This document shows positions 19,042 through 27,298 of a stretch of 64,000 bases of DNA, one piece after another (the stretch's first letter is position 1; the number at the start of each line of letters is the position of its first letter). The position numbers and the translations under genes were made by a program. The DNA is from Acinetobacter sp. ANC 4805 (GTDB lineage Bacteria > Pseudomonadota > Gammaproteobacteria > Pseudomonadales > Moraxellaceae). Below the pieces are notes generated by a model that did no database searches, was not told the origin of the DNA, and was given only the letters and a program-made list of their open reading frames with translations. The stretch covers positions 1 through 64,000 of the forward strand of contig NZ_JAKZGD010000003.1 of the NCBI RefSeq assembly GCF_022549495.1, written 5' to 3'.

Positions 19042-19944
19042 TTAATTACAGACAAAATTATATAAGTCATATTTACTAGAACCATATTCTAAATTATACC
19101 AACTACTAGGATTTAATTTAATATCTTTAGCAGACTTTTCACTATAACCAAGCTCTTGGGCTTGTTCTGTCTTACAATTGATATTTAACTTTGTGTAGCC
19201 TGTACTATCGACTCCAACTCGTTTATGTAAGGTAGTTACAATATCACCTATTCTTGATTTTTCAATAAGATAGTATTTCCCCTTATCTCCTGTCATACTT
19301 CGTGGGATTAATGGAGTTTTTTTATCTTCAGCAATTTGTTCTGCTTCTTTCTGCTTTTTGATATTTTGTATTCTATCTGCTTCTGCTTCAACTTTGTTAT
19401 ACATTTCTTGATCTTTTGAATTGAATTGATTTTGACTCTTGAAACTAATAATACTATTAATCCCATTGTTTAAATTTAGATTTGAATAATCTTCTATTTT
19501 ATCACTTTTATCTTTTATTTTAATGTTTTGACCATCATTTACTATTCTAATAAGATTTATGCTCTCAGGAGACTCTGAATTAACTATTAATTCATAAAAG
19601 TATGTACATTTATAATTTTTTATTTCAGATTTATTGGGGTTACTTTTAATATTGTATTTTATCGTTACACCTAGTTCTCTATATCTGGATTTCGCATCTT
19701 TTTGAATGTTGGATACTTTATTTTTTTCATTAAGAAGATAACTATATTTATAGATATCAGCAGCATTACTATCATATATTCCAATATAGCTATTATTTAT
19801 GTGAATTGCAGCGGGTGAATTTTTGTTAAAATTATTAAGACAATTATTGTAGGCATAATTAAGAATATTTTTCTCCATACCAGTTTGATCTTCTTTACAA
19901 CCAACAAGTAAAGTTACTGCACACAATAAAACTAAATTTTTCAT
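19042..19944 (-). CDS. Predicted lipoprotein of unknown function, 300 aa
   Basis: The N-terminus has a lysine start, a hydrophobic core and a lipobox (LLVGC, Cys16), so it should be a lipoprotein. The mature part is rich in Asn, Lys and Tyr, has a charged helical stretch around residues 185-215 (IQNIKKQKEAEQIAEDKK) and a C-terminal region with two Cys. I do not recognise the family. It is the last gene of the element, after a terminator, in the position where small phage satellites carry cargo. Superinfection exclusion is one possibility, but nothing in the sequence shows it. Confidence 0.6.
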   Translation of the reverse strand: MKNLVLLCAVTLLVGCKEDQTGMEKNILNYAYNNCLNNFNKNSPAAIHINNSYIGIYDSNAADIYKYSYLLNEKNKVSNIQKDAKSRYRELGVTIKYNIKSNPNKSEIKNYKCTYFYELIVNSESPESINLIRIVNDGQNIKIKDKSDKIEDYSNLNLNNGINSIISFKSQNQFNSKDQEMYNKVEAEADRIQNIKKQKEAEQIAEDKKTPLIPRSMTGDKGKYYLIEKSRIGDIVTTLHKRVGVDSTGYTKLNINCKTEQAQELGYSEKSAKDIKLNPSSWYNLEYGSSKYDLYNFVCN

Positions 19945-19986
19945 TTGTATTCCCTATTGATTTTGATGAAATATGAATTTTTATAA

Positions 19987-20017
19987 TAAAAAACCAAGGT
20001 AACCTAAATTACCTTGG
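19987..20017 (-). terminator. Terminator after the alpA-like gene
   Basis: CCAAGGTAA (19994-20002) pairs perfectly with TTACCTTGG (20009-20017), followed on the minus strand by a T-run. It separates the rep-alpA pair from the lipoprotein gene, so the latter needs its own promoter. Confidence 0.88.
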
Positions 20018-20030
20018 CATCAATCGAATA

Positions 20031-20231
20031 TCAACTATAACGAGTCTGCTTTTTCAGTTCCCACCACTCAATCAATTCACTATGATCAAAATACACGGCG
20101 GATTGCCTAGTAAAACCCTCTTTAATCGGTCTTGGAAAAGTAGGATCATCCCTAACCATCTTATTTAATTTATCACGTTGTACTGATAAAAAACGACATA
20201 CTTCATTCATTGTTAAACGTAGTTTTTGCAT
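20031..20231 (-). CDS. alpA: AlpA-family DNA-binding regulator
   Basis: A 66-aa single-domain protein with a winged-helix of the AlpA/excisionase type: RLTMNEVCRFLSVQRDKLNKMV forms the helix-turn-helix and FPRPIKEG the typical following turn, ending with a Trp-rich helix ELIEWWELKK. AlpA proteins control integrase expression or act as excision factors in P4-like elements. It sits between the replication gene and a terminator, consistent with control of this element. Confidence 0.82.
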   Translation of the reverse strand: MQKLRLTMNEVCRFLSVQRDKLNKMVRDDPTFPRPIKEGFTRQSAVYFDHSELIEWWELKKQTRYS

Positions 20232-20285
20232 CTTTTTATTACCCCCTCAATTCACTTTAAATCGCTGTATTAGCCCCATAAAAAC

Positions 20286-21233
20286 TTATACCATCAACCC
20301 ATAATCTCTAGCTAAAACACGCTTATAACGAGCTGTAGTAGATGCTGTATAACCGATATGCAATGCACCTTGCTTCTGTGTCGCTAAGAATCGAATATAC
20401 TTAGCAGGTAACTCTATTTCCGATATGGGTTCAGGTAAATTGAGTTTGCAATGCGAATCTTCAACCAATTGCTGAATTAACTCTTCATCCCAACAATAAC
20501 CATACTGTAGTTCGCTATCTCTTAACTGCTGACTAAATAAACGTACTTCACATCTAACCATATGATCAGCATATTCTTTCAATTCAGATGTAAGACCAAT
20601 TTGCTGTTTGTTGTGAGTGCGAACTTCTTGACCTTTAAAGTAATAAAGCAATGTAGTTCGCTTGCTACGTTTACCAAAGTAGATACCATTCTTTTCGACT
20701 TCTCTATCACGCCGTGGATAAGTGCCATGCTCTTTGATTAAAGTTAGATATTGTTGAGCTTTTTGTTTATCATCAAACAACAATGCCTTATTCACATCAA
20801 TTCGATAAATGCGAAACAATCCTAACTTAATATTCTCAATCTCGGTATCAGTTGGAGTAATTGCATTGAATATCTGACTGAGTCTAGTCACAGTATCGAG
20901 GACTAACTGAATCAAGTCAGTTGTACCTGTAACATTTTGACCATTCAACCACTTAAACAAGTTACCCTTGATCTGTATTTCATTCTCATTTATTGATTTA
21001 ATTTGGATTTTATCATTATGAGAACCGCATACCCATTGCTTGCTATAAGATTCTTGTAATGGCTGAAATTCACCATCAAACTTGGTTAGGGGGATAACCA
21101 TATCTTGAGATAATTCTAGTGGATTATTTGTTATTTCTACTTTTAGTTTTAAGTAATCAATAGCAAATAGATTTTTAGCTTCCAACACCTCTTCATTGTT
21201 AATTTCTTGATTTAAAACATTATTCAATACCAT
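20286..21233 (-). CDS. Replication protein, phage/plasmid II/X-like
   Basis: The 315-aa protein has features I associate with the filamentous-phage/plasmid replication-initiation II/X family: an early DYLKLKVEI strand, a GNLFKWLNGQNVTGT segment, a central RIDVNKALLF, a TLLYYFKGQEVRTH segment and VRCEVRLFSQQL. These proteins nick one strand to start rolling-circle replication. A GAGGAA ribosome-binding site precedes the ATG. Together with the adjacent 420-bp noncoding region it could give the element autonomous replication after excision. The catalytic tyrosine is not assigned here. Confidence 0.7.
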   Translation of the reverse strand: MVLNNVLNQEINNEEVLEAKNLFAIDYLKLKVEITNNPLELSQDMVIPLTKFDGEFQPLQESYSKQWVCGSHNDKIQIKSINENEIQIKGNLFKWLNGQNVTGTTDLIQLVLDTVTRLSQIFNAITPTDTEIENIKLGLFRIYRIDVNKALLFDDKQKAQQYLTLIKEHGTYPRRDREVEKNGIYFGKRSKRTTLLYYFKGQEVRTHNKQQIGLTSELKEYADHMVRCEVRLFSQQLRDSELQYGYCWDEELIQQLVEDSHCKLNLPEPISEIELPAKYIRFLATQKQGALHIGYTASTTARYKRVLARDYGLMV

Positions 21234-21656
21234 ATATTTTCCTCATATAAAATTTAGAACGCAAAAAACCCTCAAACATCAATAGTCTATTTTAAAACTA
21301 GATGTAGAGAGTCAGGACTTTAAGTTTTACTGCACCTTAATAAGGTTAAATTGGATACGATGGTTATACTTTTGTATAATCGTTCCGTTATGTTGTATTA
21401 ACATAACACATAGATTTTTAATTTTACAATATATTTAAATCGGAATGCAATAATTTTTATTGCTGTTTTGATTGTTTTTTGATCATGTAGTTCTATTGTT
21501 AAAGCCTTATCAAATGAGAAAAGTATTCACAAAAATATTATTTCATAGTTTCTTGGGGTGGGAGGGGAGTTTGTTTAACTTTGCTGTATTAGTAGATAGA
21601 GTGCTTAACAATCTAGGCACTCCCTGTTTGTTCAAGTTTTATAATATTAAAATATC
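21234..21656. other. Noncoding region between rep and int
   Basis: No supported gene. It contains two short inverted repeats, TTATAC/GTATAA (about 21364-21379) and TTATGTT/AACATAA (about 21389-21406), and an AT-rich stretch. These lie 130-170 bp before the rep start, so they may be rep control sites or part of an origin. A 78-codon plus-strand frame here looks random. Confidence 0.4.
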
Positions 21657-22901
21657 CTATGCGCTTTTAAACTGTAGCACTGTATTATCTGCCAATCGCT
21701 CTAAATGATCAGCATACCATTGCATCATAATTTTGCGCTCTTCATAGTGAGTAGCTTTATCATAAGCAGCTTTCACGCCTTTTTTACTGTGTGCTAAACA
21801 CGCTTCCACAACTTGTGACTTGTCGCTGAATTGGTTATTGAGAATTGTACTCGCAATGTGACGAAATCCATGAGGATTTTGTTTCTCTCCATAACCTAAT
21901 CTTCGTAGTGCCATAACAAAAACGGTATTAGACTTTACTTTGCTTTTATTGCTTCGGCTTGGTAGTAGGTATGCTGAATAACGAGTTAAGTGTTGAAGTT
22001 CTTCTAATAACTCTATTGCCTGTTCAGGTAGTGGAACTTTATGTTCTTTTTTAGTTTTCATTCTTGTTGCAGGAATTAACCATGTACCTTTATCTAAGTC
22101 AAATTCTTCCCATCTAGCTTCACGTAGCTCAGTTGGTCTACAAAACAACATTGTTAGTAATTTAAGACCAATTCGTGTGTCAGTGGTTGGGTAGAGGTTA
22201 ATTGCTCTTAATAACGACGGCAAAGCATCCTCATCAACATGTTTCATACTATTACTTTCATGTTTCTTTAAGTATTTATGTAAGTTTGCAGTAGGATTAG
22301 ATTCTATCTTACCCATCACTTCCGCATAGTCATATATTTCTCTAATTAATGCTCTGACACGTTGTCCCATATCAGTAATAGGTTTGCCTGTACGAGGATT
22401 GGGTTTATTCTGAATATCCTGAAATAATGAATGCCATTCTTGCTTAGTGATTTTGCGATAATCACGCTTGCCCATGATGGGGAATACATGGTTATTCAGT
22501 GCTCCAATGTTTCTTGTTTTGGTTGCAGATGTCCATGTTTTTGTTTTGTAGTAATCCTCTGCAAGCTGTTGTAGAGTGCATGAAGTTTGCTCTATTTCAG
22601 CTTGTTTCTCTTCTGCTTTTTGTAATACTGGGTCTATACCTTGAGAAAGTAGCTTTCTTGCTTCGTTCGCTTTCTGTCTTGCCCATTTTCCACCAACCTC
22701 GGGATAAGTGCCAAGCCCTAACCATGACCATTTACCTGTACTTGGTTTTTTATATCTTAATTCCCAACGCTTATTGCCCTTAGAAGTAACCACAAAATGT
22801 AAATTTTCACCATCATTGATTCGATACTCTTTAGACTCAGGCTCTAATGCGCTGAGTGTAGTGTCTTTCATAGGGAACTTCTTTACATCAGCTTTTTTCA
22901 T
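21657..22901 (-). CDS. P4-type tyrosine integrase (intact)
   Basis: Site-specific recombinase of 414 aa. It has the N-terminal DUF4102-type arm-binding domain (LEPESKEYRINDGENLHF, GLGTYPEVGGKWAR), a SAM-like core-binding domain, and the catalytic domain with the arginine box RPTELREARW, the HGFRHIAST box and LAHSKKG before a C-terminal Tyr-containing helix. Its start codon faces the ssrA 3' end 180 bp away, the arrangement of integrases that use tmRNA or tRNA 3' ends as att sites. It is the closest intact relative of the pseudogene at 17758-18757. Confidence 0.93.
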   Translation of the reverse strand: MKKADVKKFPMKDTTLSALEPESKEYRINDGENLHFVVTSKGNKRWELRYKKPSTGKWSWLGLGTYPEVGGKWARQKANEARKLLSQGIDPVLQKAEEKQAEIEQTSCTLQQLAEDYYKTKTWTSATKTRNIGALNNHVFPIMGKRDYRKITKQEWHSLFQDIQNKPNPRTGKPITDMGQRVRALIREIYDYAEVMGKIESNPTANLHKYLKKHESNSMKHVDEDALPSLLRAINLYPTTDTRIGLKLLTMLFCRPTELREARWEEFDLDKGTWLIPATRMKTKKEHKVPLPEQAIELLEELQHLTRYSAYLLPSRSNKSKVKSNTVFVMALRRLGYGEKQNPHGFRHIASTILNNQFSDKSQVVEACLAHSKKGVKAAYDKATHYEERKIMMQWYADHLERLADNTVLQFKSA

Positions 22902-22994
22902 GAGTTTCTTGTATGGTGGATTTTTTATAACTCAAAATATACACGTTACCATACACGATGACAAGCTATAAGAAAGTTCATATAACGGCATAAA

Positions 22995-23100
22995 TAGGCA
23001 TAAAAAAAGCCTAAATCACTGAGATTTAAGCTTAATTTATTTATATAGCGTCATGTTGCGGTATATAAATTTAAGTATATGGTGGAGATGGCGGGAGTCG
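22995..23100. repeat. Copy 2 of the island end, at the ssrA 3' end (attachment site)
   Basis: The order is a terminator hairpin, then CATGTTGCGGTATATAAATTTAA, then the real tmRNA 3' end. The matching copy at 18841-18945 differs at several positions and lacks three bases in the tmRNA part. The shared core TGGTG(GAG)ATGGCG is the likely crossover region. Confidence 0.7.
23001..23032 (-). terminator. Terminator downstream of ssrA
   Basis: AAGCCTAAATC (23007-23017) pairs with GATTTAAGCTT (23022-23032) with one mismatch, and a run of seven T follows on the minus strand. It would end tmRNA transcription before the integrase gene. Confidence 0.8.
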
Positions 23101-23438
23101 AACCCGCGTCCGCCAGCACTACGCTCGAGAATACTACATGCTTAGATATCGTCAATTATTTTAACTTTTTGTGACCCGACGAACAGGGTACAAATCGCGA
23201 TCCTCTAAGTTTAGTACAAAGCCCCGAGGCTTGGCTTTATACGGACTTGTGTGCGTGCGCTTCGGTCGGACTCTCTAACCACAAGTATTCAGAGAGGCGG
23301 ACAAGCTGCCCTTAGGCAGCTAGAGCGTATGATTCGTCGTTTGCGACTAAAAAATGCAAATTTGATTTACGAGAGAAAATGCGCTCTCGGCATGCATCTA
23401 TGAGTTTCATCACCAGCGTCGAAGCCAGGAACATCCCC
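23080..23438 (-). ncRNA. ssrA: Transfer-messenger RNA (tmRNA)
   Basis: The 5' end GGGGATG at 23438 pairs with CATCTCC before the encoded 3' CCA at 23080, giving the tRNA-like acceptor stem; the T-arm GGGTTCGACTCCC is present near the 3' end. The resume codon follows AGTCGC, and the reading frame encodes the tag ANDESYALAA and a stop. tmRNA rescues stalled ribosomes and tags the nascent chain for proteolysis. A TATGAT -10 element lies 10-15 bases before the 5' end. The 3' end serves as the island attachment site. Confidence 0.97.
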
Positions 23439-23578
23439 ATATATGAAAAGGCATCATAGCATAGATATCGGGAATTAAAATCTAAATTTCTTCGTACTTT
23501 GTTAGATGATTGAAATATAAACTCTGAGAGGCTGAAGAAATGATCAACATAAAAAGACGAGGAATTAAAATAAGGGCT

Positions 23579-23611
23579 TATCTGTGAACAGCAAGAGTGT
23601 GTTCACAGATA
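23579..23611. terminator. Hairpin downstream of gabP
   Basis: TATCTGTGAACA (23579-23590) pairs perfectly with TGTTCACAGATA (23600-23611). It lies 30 bp after the gabP stop. T-runs on either side are weak, so termination strength is uncertain. Confidence 0.55.
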
Positions 23612-23639
23612 GAATTTATATGCTTTTTAGGGCTTATTT

Positions 23640-25073
23640 CTAGTGATTATCAGAGAGCTCAAGTTTAGTCTCTGAGTCCTTTCCCCAATTAAATTTTTGT
23701 TTACAAATACCTAAGCCGATGATAAATAATGCAAGCACGCTGGTATAGGCAACCTCTTTAAAATAAGTTCCCTCTATTACCATTGTAATTAAAGCACCAA
23801 TGATAAAAATAATCACAAGATATGTGAGCCACGGGAATAGCCACATTTTAAATGGGATATCGACACCATCTGCTTCTAGTTTTTTACGTAATTTCAGTTG
23901 TGAAATCGCAATTGCAAGATATACATATAAAGAGACCGTACCTGTTGCTAACATGAGTACATCATAAATATTCATGCTTTCAGTTGCAGTTAGATAAACA
24001 GCAACGATTGAAAAAAGACTAGAAAAAATAACACCAACCCACGGACTGTTATTATGGTTAGTTAATCCAAAACTTTTTGGTGCATCACCACGTTTAGATA
24101 AAGAATACATCATACGTGAACATGTATAGAGAGCAGAGTTAAAGCAGCTACATACAGACGTTAAAACAACAAAATTGACAATATGACGTGCTTCAGGAAT
24201 ACCTAATGCGCTAAGCGTAACACTGTATGTTCCCCAAGTTGGGTCCTTTAATAATGGGTTGTTATACGGTATTAGACAAACCGTAATAAACATCGAGCCA
24301 ACATAAAATAAAATGATTCGCCATACAATTGAATTGGATGCTTTTCGGATTTCTTTAGCAGGGTCTTTTGTTTCAGCGGCAGCAACAGTCACGATTTCTG
24401 CACCCATGTAAGCGAACATGACACCTAGTAGAGCGGTAATGACAGAAGAAAAGCCATTTGGCATAAAGCTTTTTTCAGTTAGATAGGTAATACCACCTCG
24501 CATAGATGCATCACCCCAAGGCCAAAGATGCATGATGGCTAAACTACCCACAACCAAAAATAGAACAATTGCAATCACTTTAACTAAGGCAAACCAGAAT
24601 TCAAACTCACCATAATTTTTAACATCACGTAAATTAATCCAGACTAAAGCTAAAATCACAAATAGCATATAGCCCCAAATGGGGATAAATGGAAACCAAC
24701 TATTGAGAATTTTACCTGCAACGAAGGCTTCCCATCCCATAAGCAGTGTCCAGAAAGACCAGTAAAGCCATCCAATAGAGAAGCCAGCCCAACGACCAAT
24801 TCCTCGATCTGCATAAGTGGAGAAAGAGCCACTATCTGGATTAAGTACCGCCATTTCACCTAGCATACGCATGATCAATAGAACCAATAATCCACCTAGA
24901 GAGTATGCAATAAGTGCAGCAGGCCCTGCGGAATAGATGACATTTCCTGAACCAACAAAGAGTGCGCCACCAATAACTCCTGCAATAGAAATCATGGTGA
25001 GGTGGCGTGATTTTAACCCACTTTTTAAGCCTTGCGATGAATCTAGCTCGGAGGCATTTTGATGTTCTGCCAT
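23640..25073 (-). CDS. gabP: APC-family amino acid permease, probable GABA permease
   Basis: Twelve-helix amino acid/proton symporter of the APC family, 477 aa from the ATG at 25073, which has an AAGGGA ribosome-binding site; the frame runs 32 codons further upstream without family resemblance. The helix-1 motif SIAGVIGGALFVGSG and the conserved GEFEFWFALVKVIAIV segment are those of the GabP/AroP/CycA group. GABA is inferred as substrate from the adjacent gabR and gabTD and from a shared operator 226 bp upstream of its start; sequence alone does not fix the substrate. Confidence 0.85.
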   Translation of the reverse strand: MAEHQNASELDSSQGLKSGLKSRHLTMISIAGVIGGALFVGSGNVIYSAGPAALIAYSLGGLLVLLIMRMLGEMAVLNPDSGSFSTYADRGIGRWAGFSIGWLYWSFWTLLMGWEAFVAGKILNSWFPFIPIWGYMLFVILALVWINLRDVKNYGEFEFWFALVKVIAIVLFLVVGSLAIMHLWPWGDASMRGGITYLTEKSFMPNGFSSVITALLGVMFAYMGAEIVTVAAAETKDPAKEIRKASNSIVWRIILFYVGSMFITVCLIPYNNPLLKDPTWGTYSVTLSALGIPEARHIVNFVVLTSVCSCFNSALYTCSRMMYSLSKRGDAPKSFGLTNHNNSPWVGVIFSSLFSIVAVYLTATESMNIYDVLMLATGTVSLYVYLAIAISQLKLRKKLEADGVDIPFKMWLFPWLTYLVIIFIIGALITMVIEGTYFKEVAYTSVLALFIIGLGICKQKFNWGKDSETKLELSDNH

Positions 25074-25482
25074 ATTATTTCCCTTAATATCAAGGATATA
25101 GTTGCAATGTGGGGCTATACCTTTTTCGCATTGTCTATCCATTGAAACTGTAACCGAATTGCCAAGCACTTCATCAATATTTCAGCTCAATTTAATCAGC
25201 TTGATATCTCCGCAAGAAAGTGAAAAAACACACTTTGTTTACAAAACGATTACATACTGTTTATGTGTATTGCTAATTTCTCTTTTTTGTTATCAGGTGA
25301 CGAGAGCCATTTTTTAGCTATTCAAAGGAGCCAATTACATAAAAAATGTGAAAAGTATAGGAACTAACGTTTACAGGAAAAAAAGATTAAATAGAATAAA
25401 ACAGTCAAATATGGCTTTACATAGACTGAGCAGAACGCTTGATCTGAGTGTGAATTTTTAATAATAATTCCCTTATAAATTA
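25074..25482. other. Noncoding region between gabP and gabR
   Basis: Holds the gabP promoter region and the operator described at 25299-25336. Both flanking genes are on the minus strand, so gabR transcription may also continue toward gabP; no strong terminator is visible after gabR. Confidence 0.5.
25299..25336 (-). promoter_or_regulatory. GabR-type operator upstream of gabP
   Basis: On the minus strand the site reads AATTGGCTCC, 17 bases, then TGGCTCTCGTC. The two half-sites start 24 bp apart, exactly as in the copies at 26984-27021 and 30023-30060. The first half-site deviates from TGGCTCTC at its end. Recognition by the GabR-like protein is inferred from location. Confidence 0.75.
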
Positions 25483-26985
25483 TTAATTTAAAGTCCGAAT
25501 ACCAGTATCACGCAGACATTTAAGCAAAATGCCAAAAGCAACTAATATCTCCTGTTCACTCACACAGGCAAAGCCGAGAAGCAAGCCTTTTTGTCGTGTG
25601 GAATAGTGTTTTGTGTAGTACTGAGAGAGCGCTCGAACTTTAACACCTTGATCAAGTGCATTGGTTGCAATCAGTACGTCATCACTGTCACTTGGTAATT
25701 TTAAAATGAGATGCAGACCAGCAGCAGTATTGTATTCATGCAGAAATTCCTGACCTAAATGACGTTGGATCAAGTCAATTAAAAAGGCATGACGTTTGCT
25801 GTAAAGTAAGCGCATACGTCGAATATGCGCCTCATAATGTCCCTCACGGATAAATTCTGCCAATACCTTTTGATCTAATAGATGTCCACCGCGGTACAGT
25901 TCTGCTGCCACAATCCGCAATGGTGAGAACAGTTTTTTAGGTACAACTAAATAGCCAATACGCAATGCTGGGTAAATGGTTTTGCTGAATGTTCCCATGT
26001 AAATGACGGGTGCATCTGGCTCCAATCCCTGTAATGAAGGATAGGGTTGCCCTGAGAATCTGAATTCACTGTCATAATCATCTTCTACAATCCAACTCTT
26101 GTGTTGACGAGCAATTGCAATCAGTTGTTTACGTCGTTCAAGGCTCAAATGTGAACCTAAAGGGTACTGGTGAGAGGGGGTAACAAAAATAAGTTTGGGT
26201 GGCTGTTTAGGGTGGAGGTCAGGAATAATACCTTCTTGATCGACAGGCAGTGAACGTAGATTGACACCGTTAATGCGTAAAATATTACGCGCTCCCCAAT
26301 AGGCTGGATCTTCGATCCACACTTCATCACCTGGATCACTTAGTGTTCGTGAAACTAAATCAATTGCTTGATGTGTACCTTCTGTAATGATGATTTGATT
26401 GGCATCACATTGTACAGAACGTGCAATTTTAAGGTATTCGGCAAGTTCTTGGCGTAGTTCTAAGCATCCGCCAGCATTACTGTAAATTAAGTTGGTAATG
26501 TCAGGTTCACGACTTAAACGAGTCTGAATTCTACTAAAAATATGATGTGGAAATTCAGTCACATCTGGCGCACCCGGCACAAATGCCCCCCATTGATAAG
26601 GTGATGCTGCTGAATAGCCGACTAAATATGATCCACGTTGAGACAGGCTGTAATTCTGTGAAGATTTCTTATCCTGAATCGTCGTGTTGTTATTTTCGGC
26701 TTTGACTAAAAATGATTCAGGTAGTTTTTCTGCGACCCACGTACCTTGTCCAGTACGAGCATCGACATAGCCTTGTGCTTGCAATTGCTCATAAGCGCTT
26801 AAGACCGTATTACGAGAAACTTTGACTTCTTTGGCAAGATCTCTTGACGCAGGTAAGCGAGTTTTGGGTGCCAATACGCCGTCAATCATGGCATTACGCA
26901 AGCAGCGAAACAATCGTAGTTGCAACGTTCCATCAATATCTTGCTGTAATCGCTGTAGCAAATAATCTCCAAGTAAGCTACGCAA
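25483..26985 (-). CDS. gabR: MocR-family regulator, GabR-like
   Basis: GntR-type winged helix (about residues 20-85, with SRNTVLSAYEQLQAQGYV) fused to an inactive-type fold I aminotransferase domain containing the PLP-lysine motif GTFSKTIYPALRIGY. GabR proteins sense GABA with PLP, activate gabT/gabD and repress their own gene. The start is TTG at 26985, supported by AAGGAG eight bases upstream; no ATG fits. An operator copy overlaps this ribosome-binding site and the region before it, which fits autorepression. 500 aa, full length. Confidence 0.93.
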   Translation of the reverse strand: MRSLLGDYLLQRLQQDIDGTLQLRLFRCLRNAMIDGVLAPKTRLPASRDLAKEVKVSRNTVLSAYEQLQAQGYVDARTGQGTWVAEKLPESFLVKAENNNTTIQDKKSSQNYSLSQRGSYLVGYSAASPYQWGAFVPGAPDVTEFPHHIFSRIQTRLSREPDITNLIYSNAGGCLELRQELAEYLKIARSVQCDANQIIITEGTHQAIDLVSRTLSDPGDEVWIEDPAYWGARNILRINGVNLRSLPVDQEGIIPDLHPKQPPKLIFVTPSHQYPLGSHLSLERRKQLIAIARQHKSWIVEDDYDSEFRFSGQPYPSLQGLEPDAPVIYMGTFSKTIYPALRIGYLVVPKKLFSPLRIVAAELYRGGHLLDQKVLAEFIREGHYEAHIRRMRLLYSKRHAFLIDLIQRHLGQEFLHEYNTAAGLHLILKLPSDSDDVLIATNALDQGVKVRALSQYYTKHYSTRQKGLLLGFACVSEQEILVAFGILLKCLRDTGIRTLN

Positions 26986-27021
26986 TTGGCTCTCTCCTTC
27001 AAATTCAAAGTGGCTCTCGTG
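26984..27021 (+). promoter_or_regulatory. GabR-type operator between gabR and gdh
   Basis: AATTGGCTCTC and AGTGGCTCTCGTG, half-sites TGGCTCTC at 26987 and 27011, 24 bp apart. It covers the gabR ribosome-binding site and points toward gdh at 27299. The second half-site is also part of a palindrome, GCTCTC-GT-GAGAGC. Confidence 0.8.
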
Positions 27022-27298
27022 AGAGCAATATCAGTGCGTGCAAAATAATCTGGTCAGGCAATGAATGATTGTCGAAGTATCTCGCTCATATGCGGCTGGA
27101 GAAAATGCGGCTCTGTAAACGGCAGGCAATATACACATATCTGGGTAAAAGCCAAAGCGAAAAATCTGAGCTTAATTTTTTAAGTTCAGATGCAACAGCC
27201 TAAAGACAATAGATCAGTAAATGCCGACAAGTCCACATAATTTATACTTTTTGCGGCTGCAAGGAAATGCGTCTGCAGACAAAAAATAAGGTCATGCA
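27022..27298 (+). promoter_or_regulatory. gdh leader with repeated TGCGGCT
   Basis: The octamer core TGCGGCT occurs at 27091, 27106 and 27252, the first two 15 bp apart, and an imperfect CTGCA/TGCAG pair surrounds the third. These could be sites for a further regulator of gdh, but no such protein is identified. An AAGGT ribosome-binding site precedes the ATG. Confidence 0.35.

Larger units (their letters stand above)
18935..23082. mobile_element. Compact 4.1-kb integrative element at ssrA
   Basis: Bounded by the tmRNA 3' end on the right (TGGTGGAGATGGCG at 23080) and a degenerate copy of it on the left (TTGGTGATGGCG near 18932). It contains, all on the minus strand, an intact P4-type integrase, a replication protein resembling the II/X family, an AlpA-like regulator and a lipoprotein. 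No capsid, terminase or conjugation gene is present, so it would depend on a helper for transfer. The layout resembles a small satellite or a filamentous-phage-like replicon. Confidence 0.65.

Noticed and set aside
21472..21708. 78-codon plus-strand frame in the rep-int gap
   Set aside because: It has no ribosome-binding site, runs into the integrase 3' end antisense and resembles no family.
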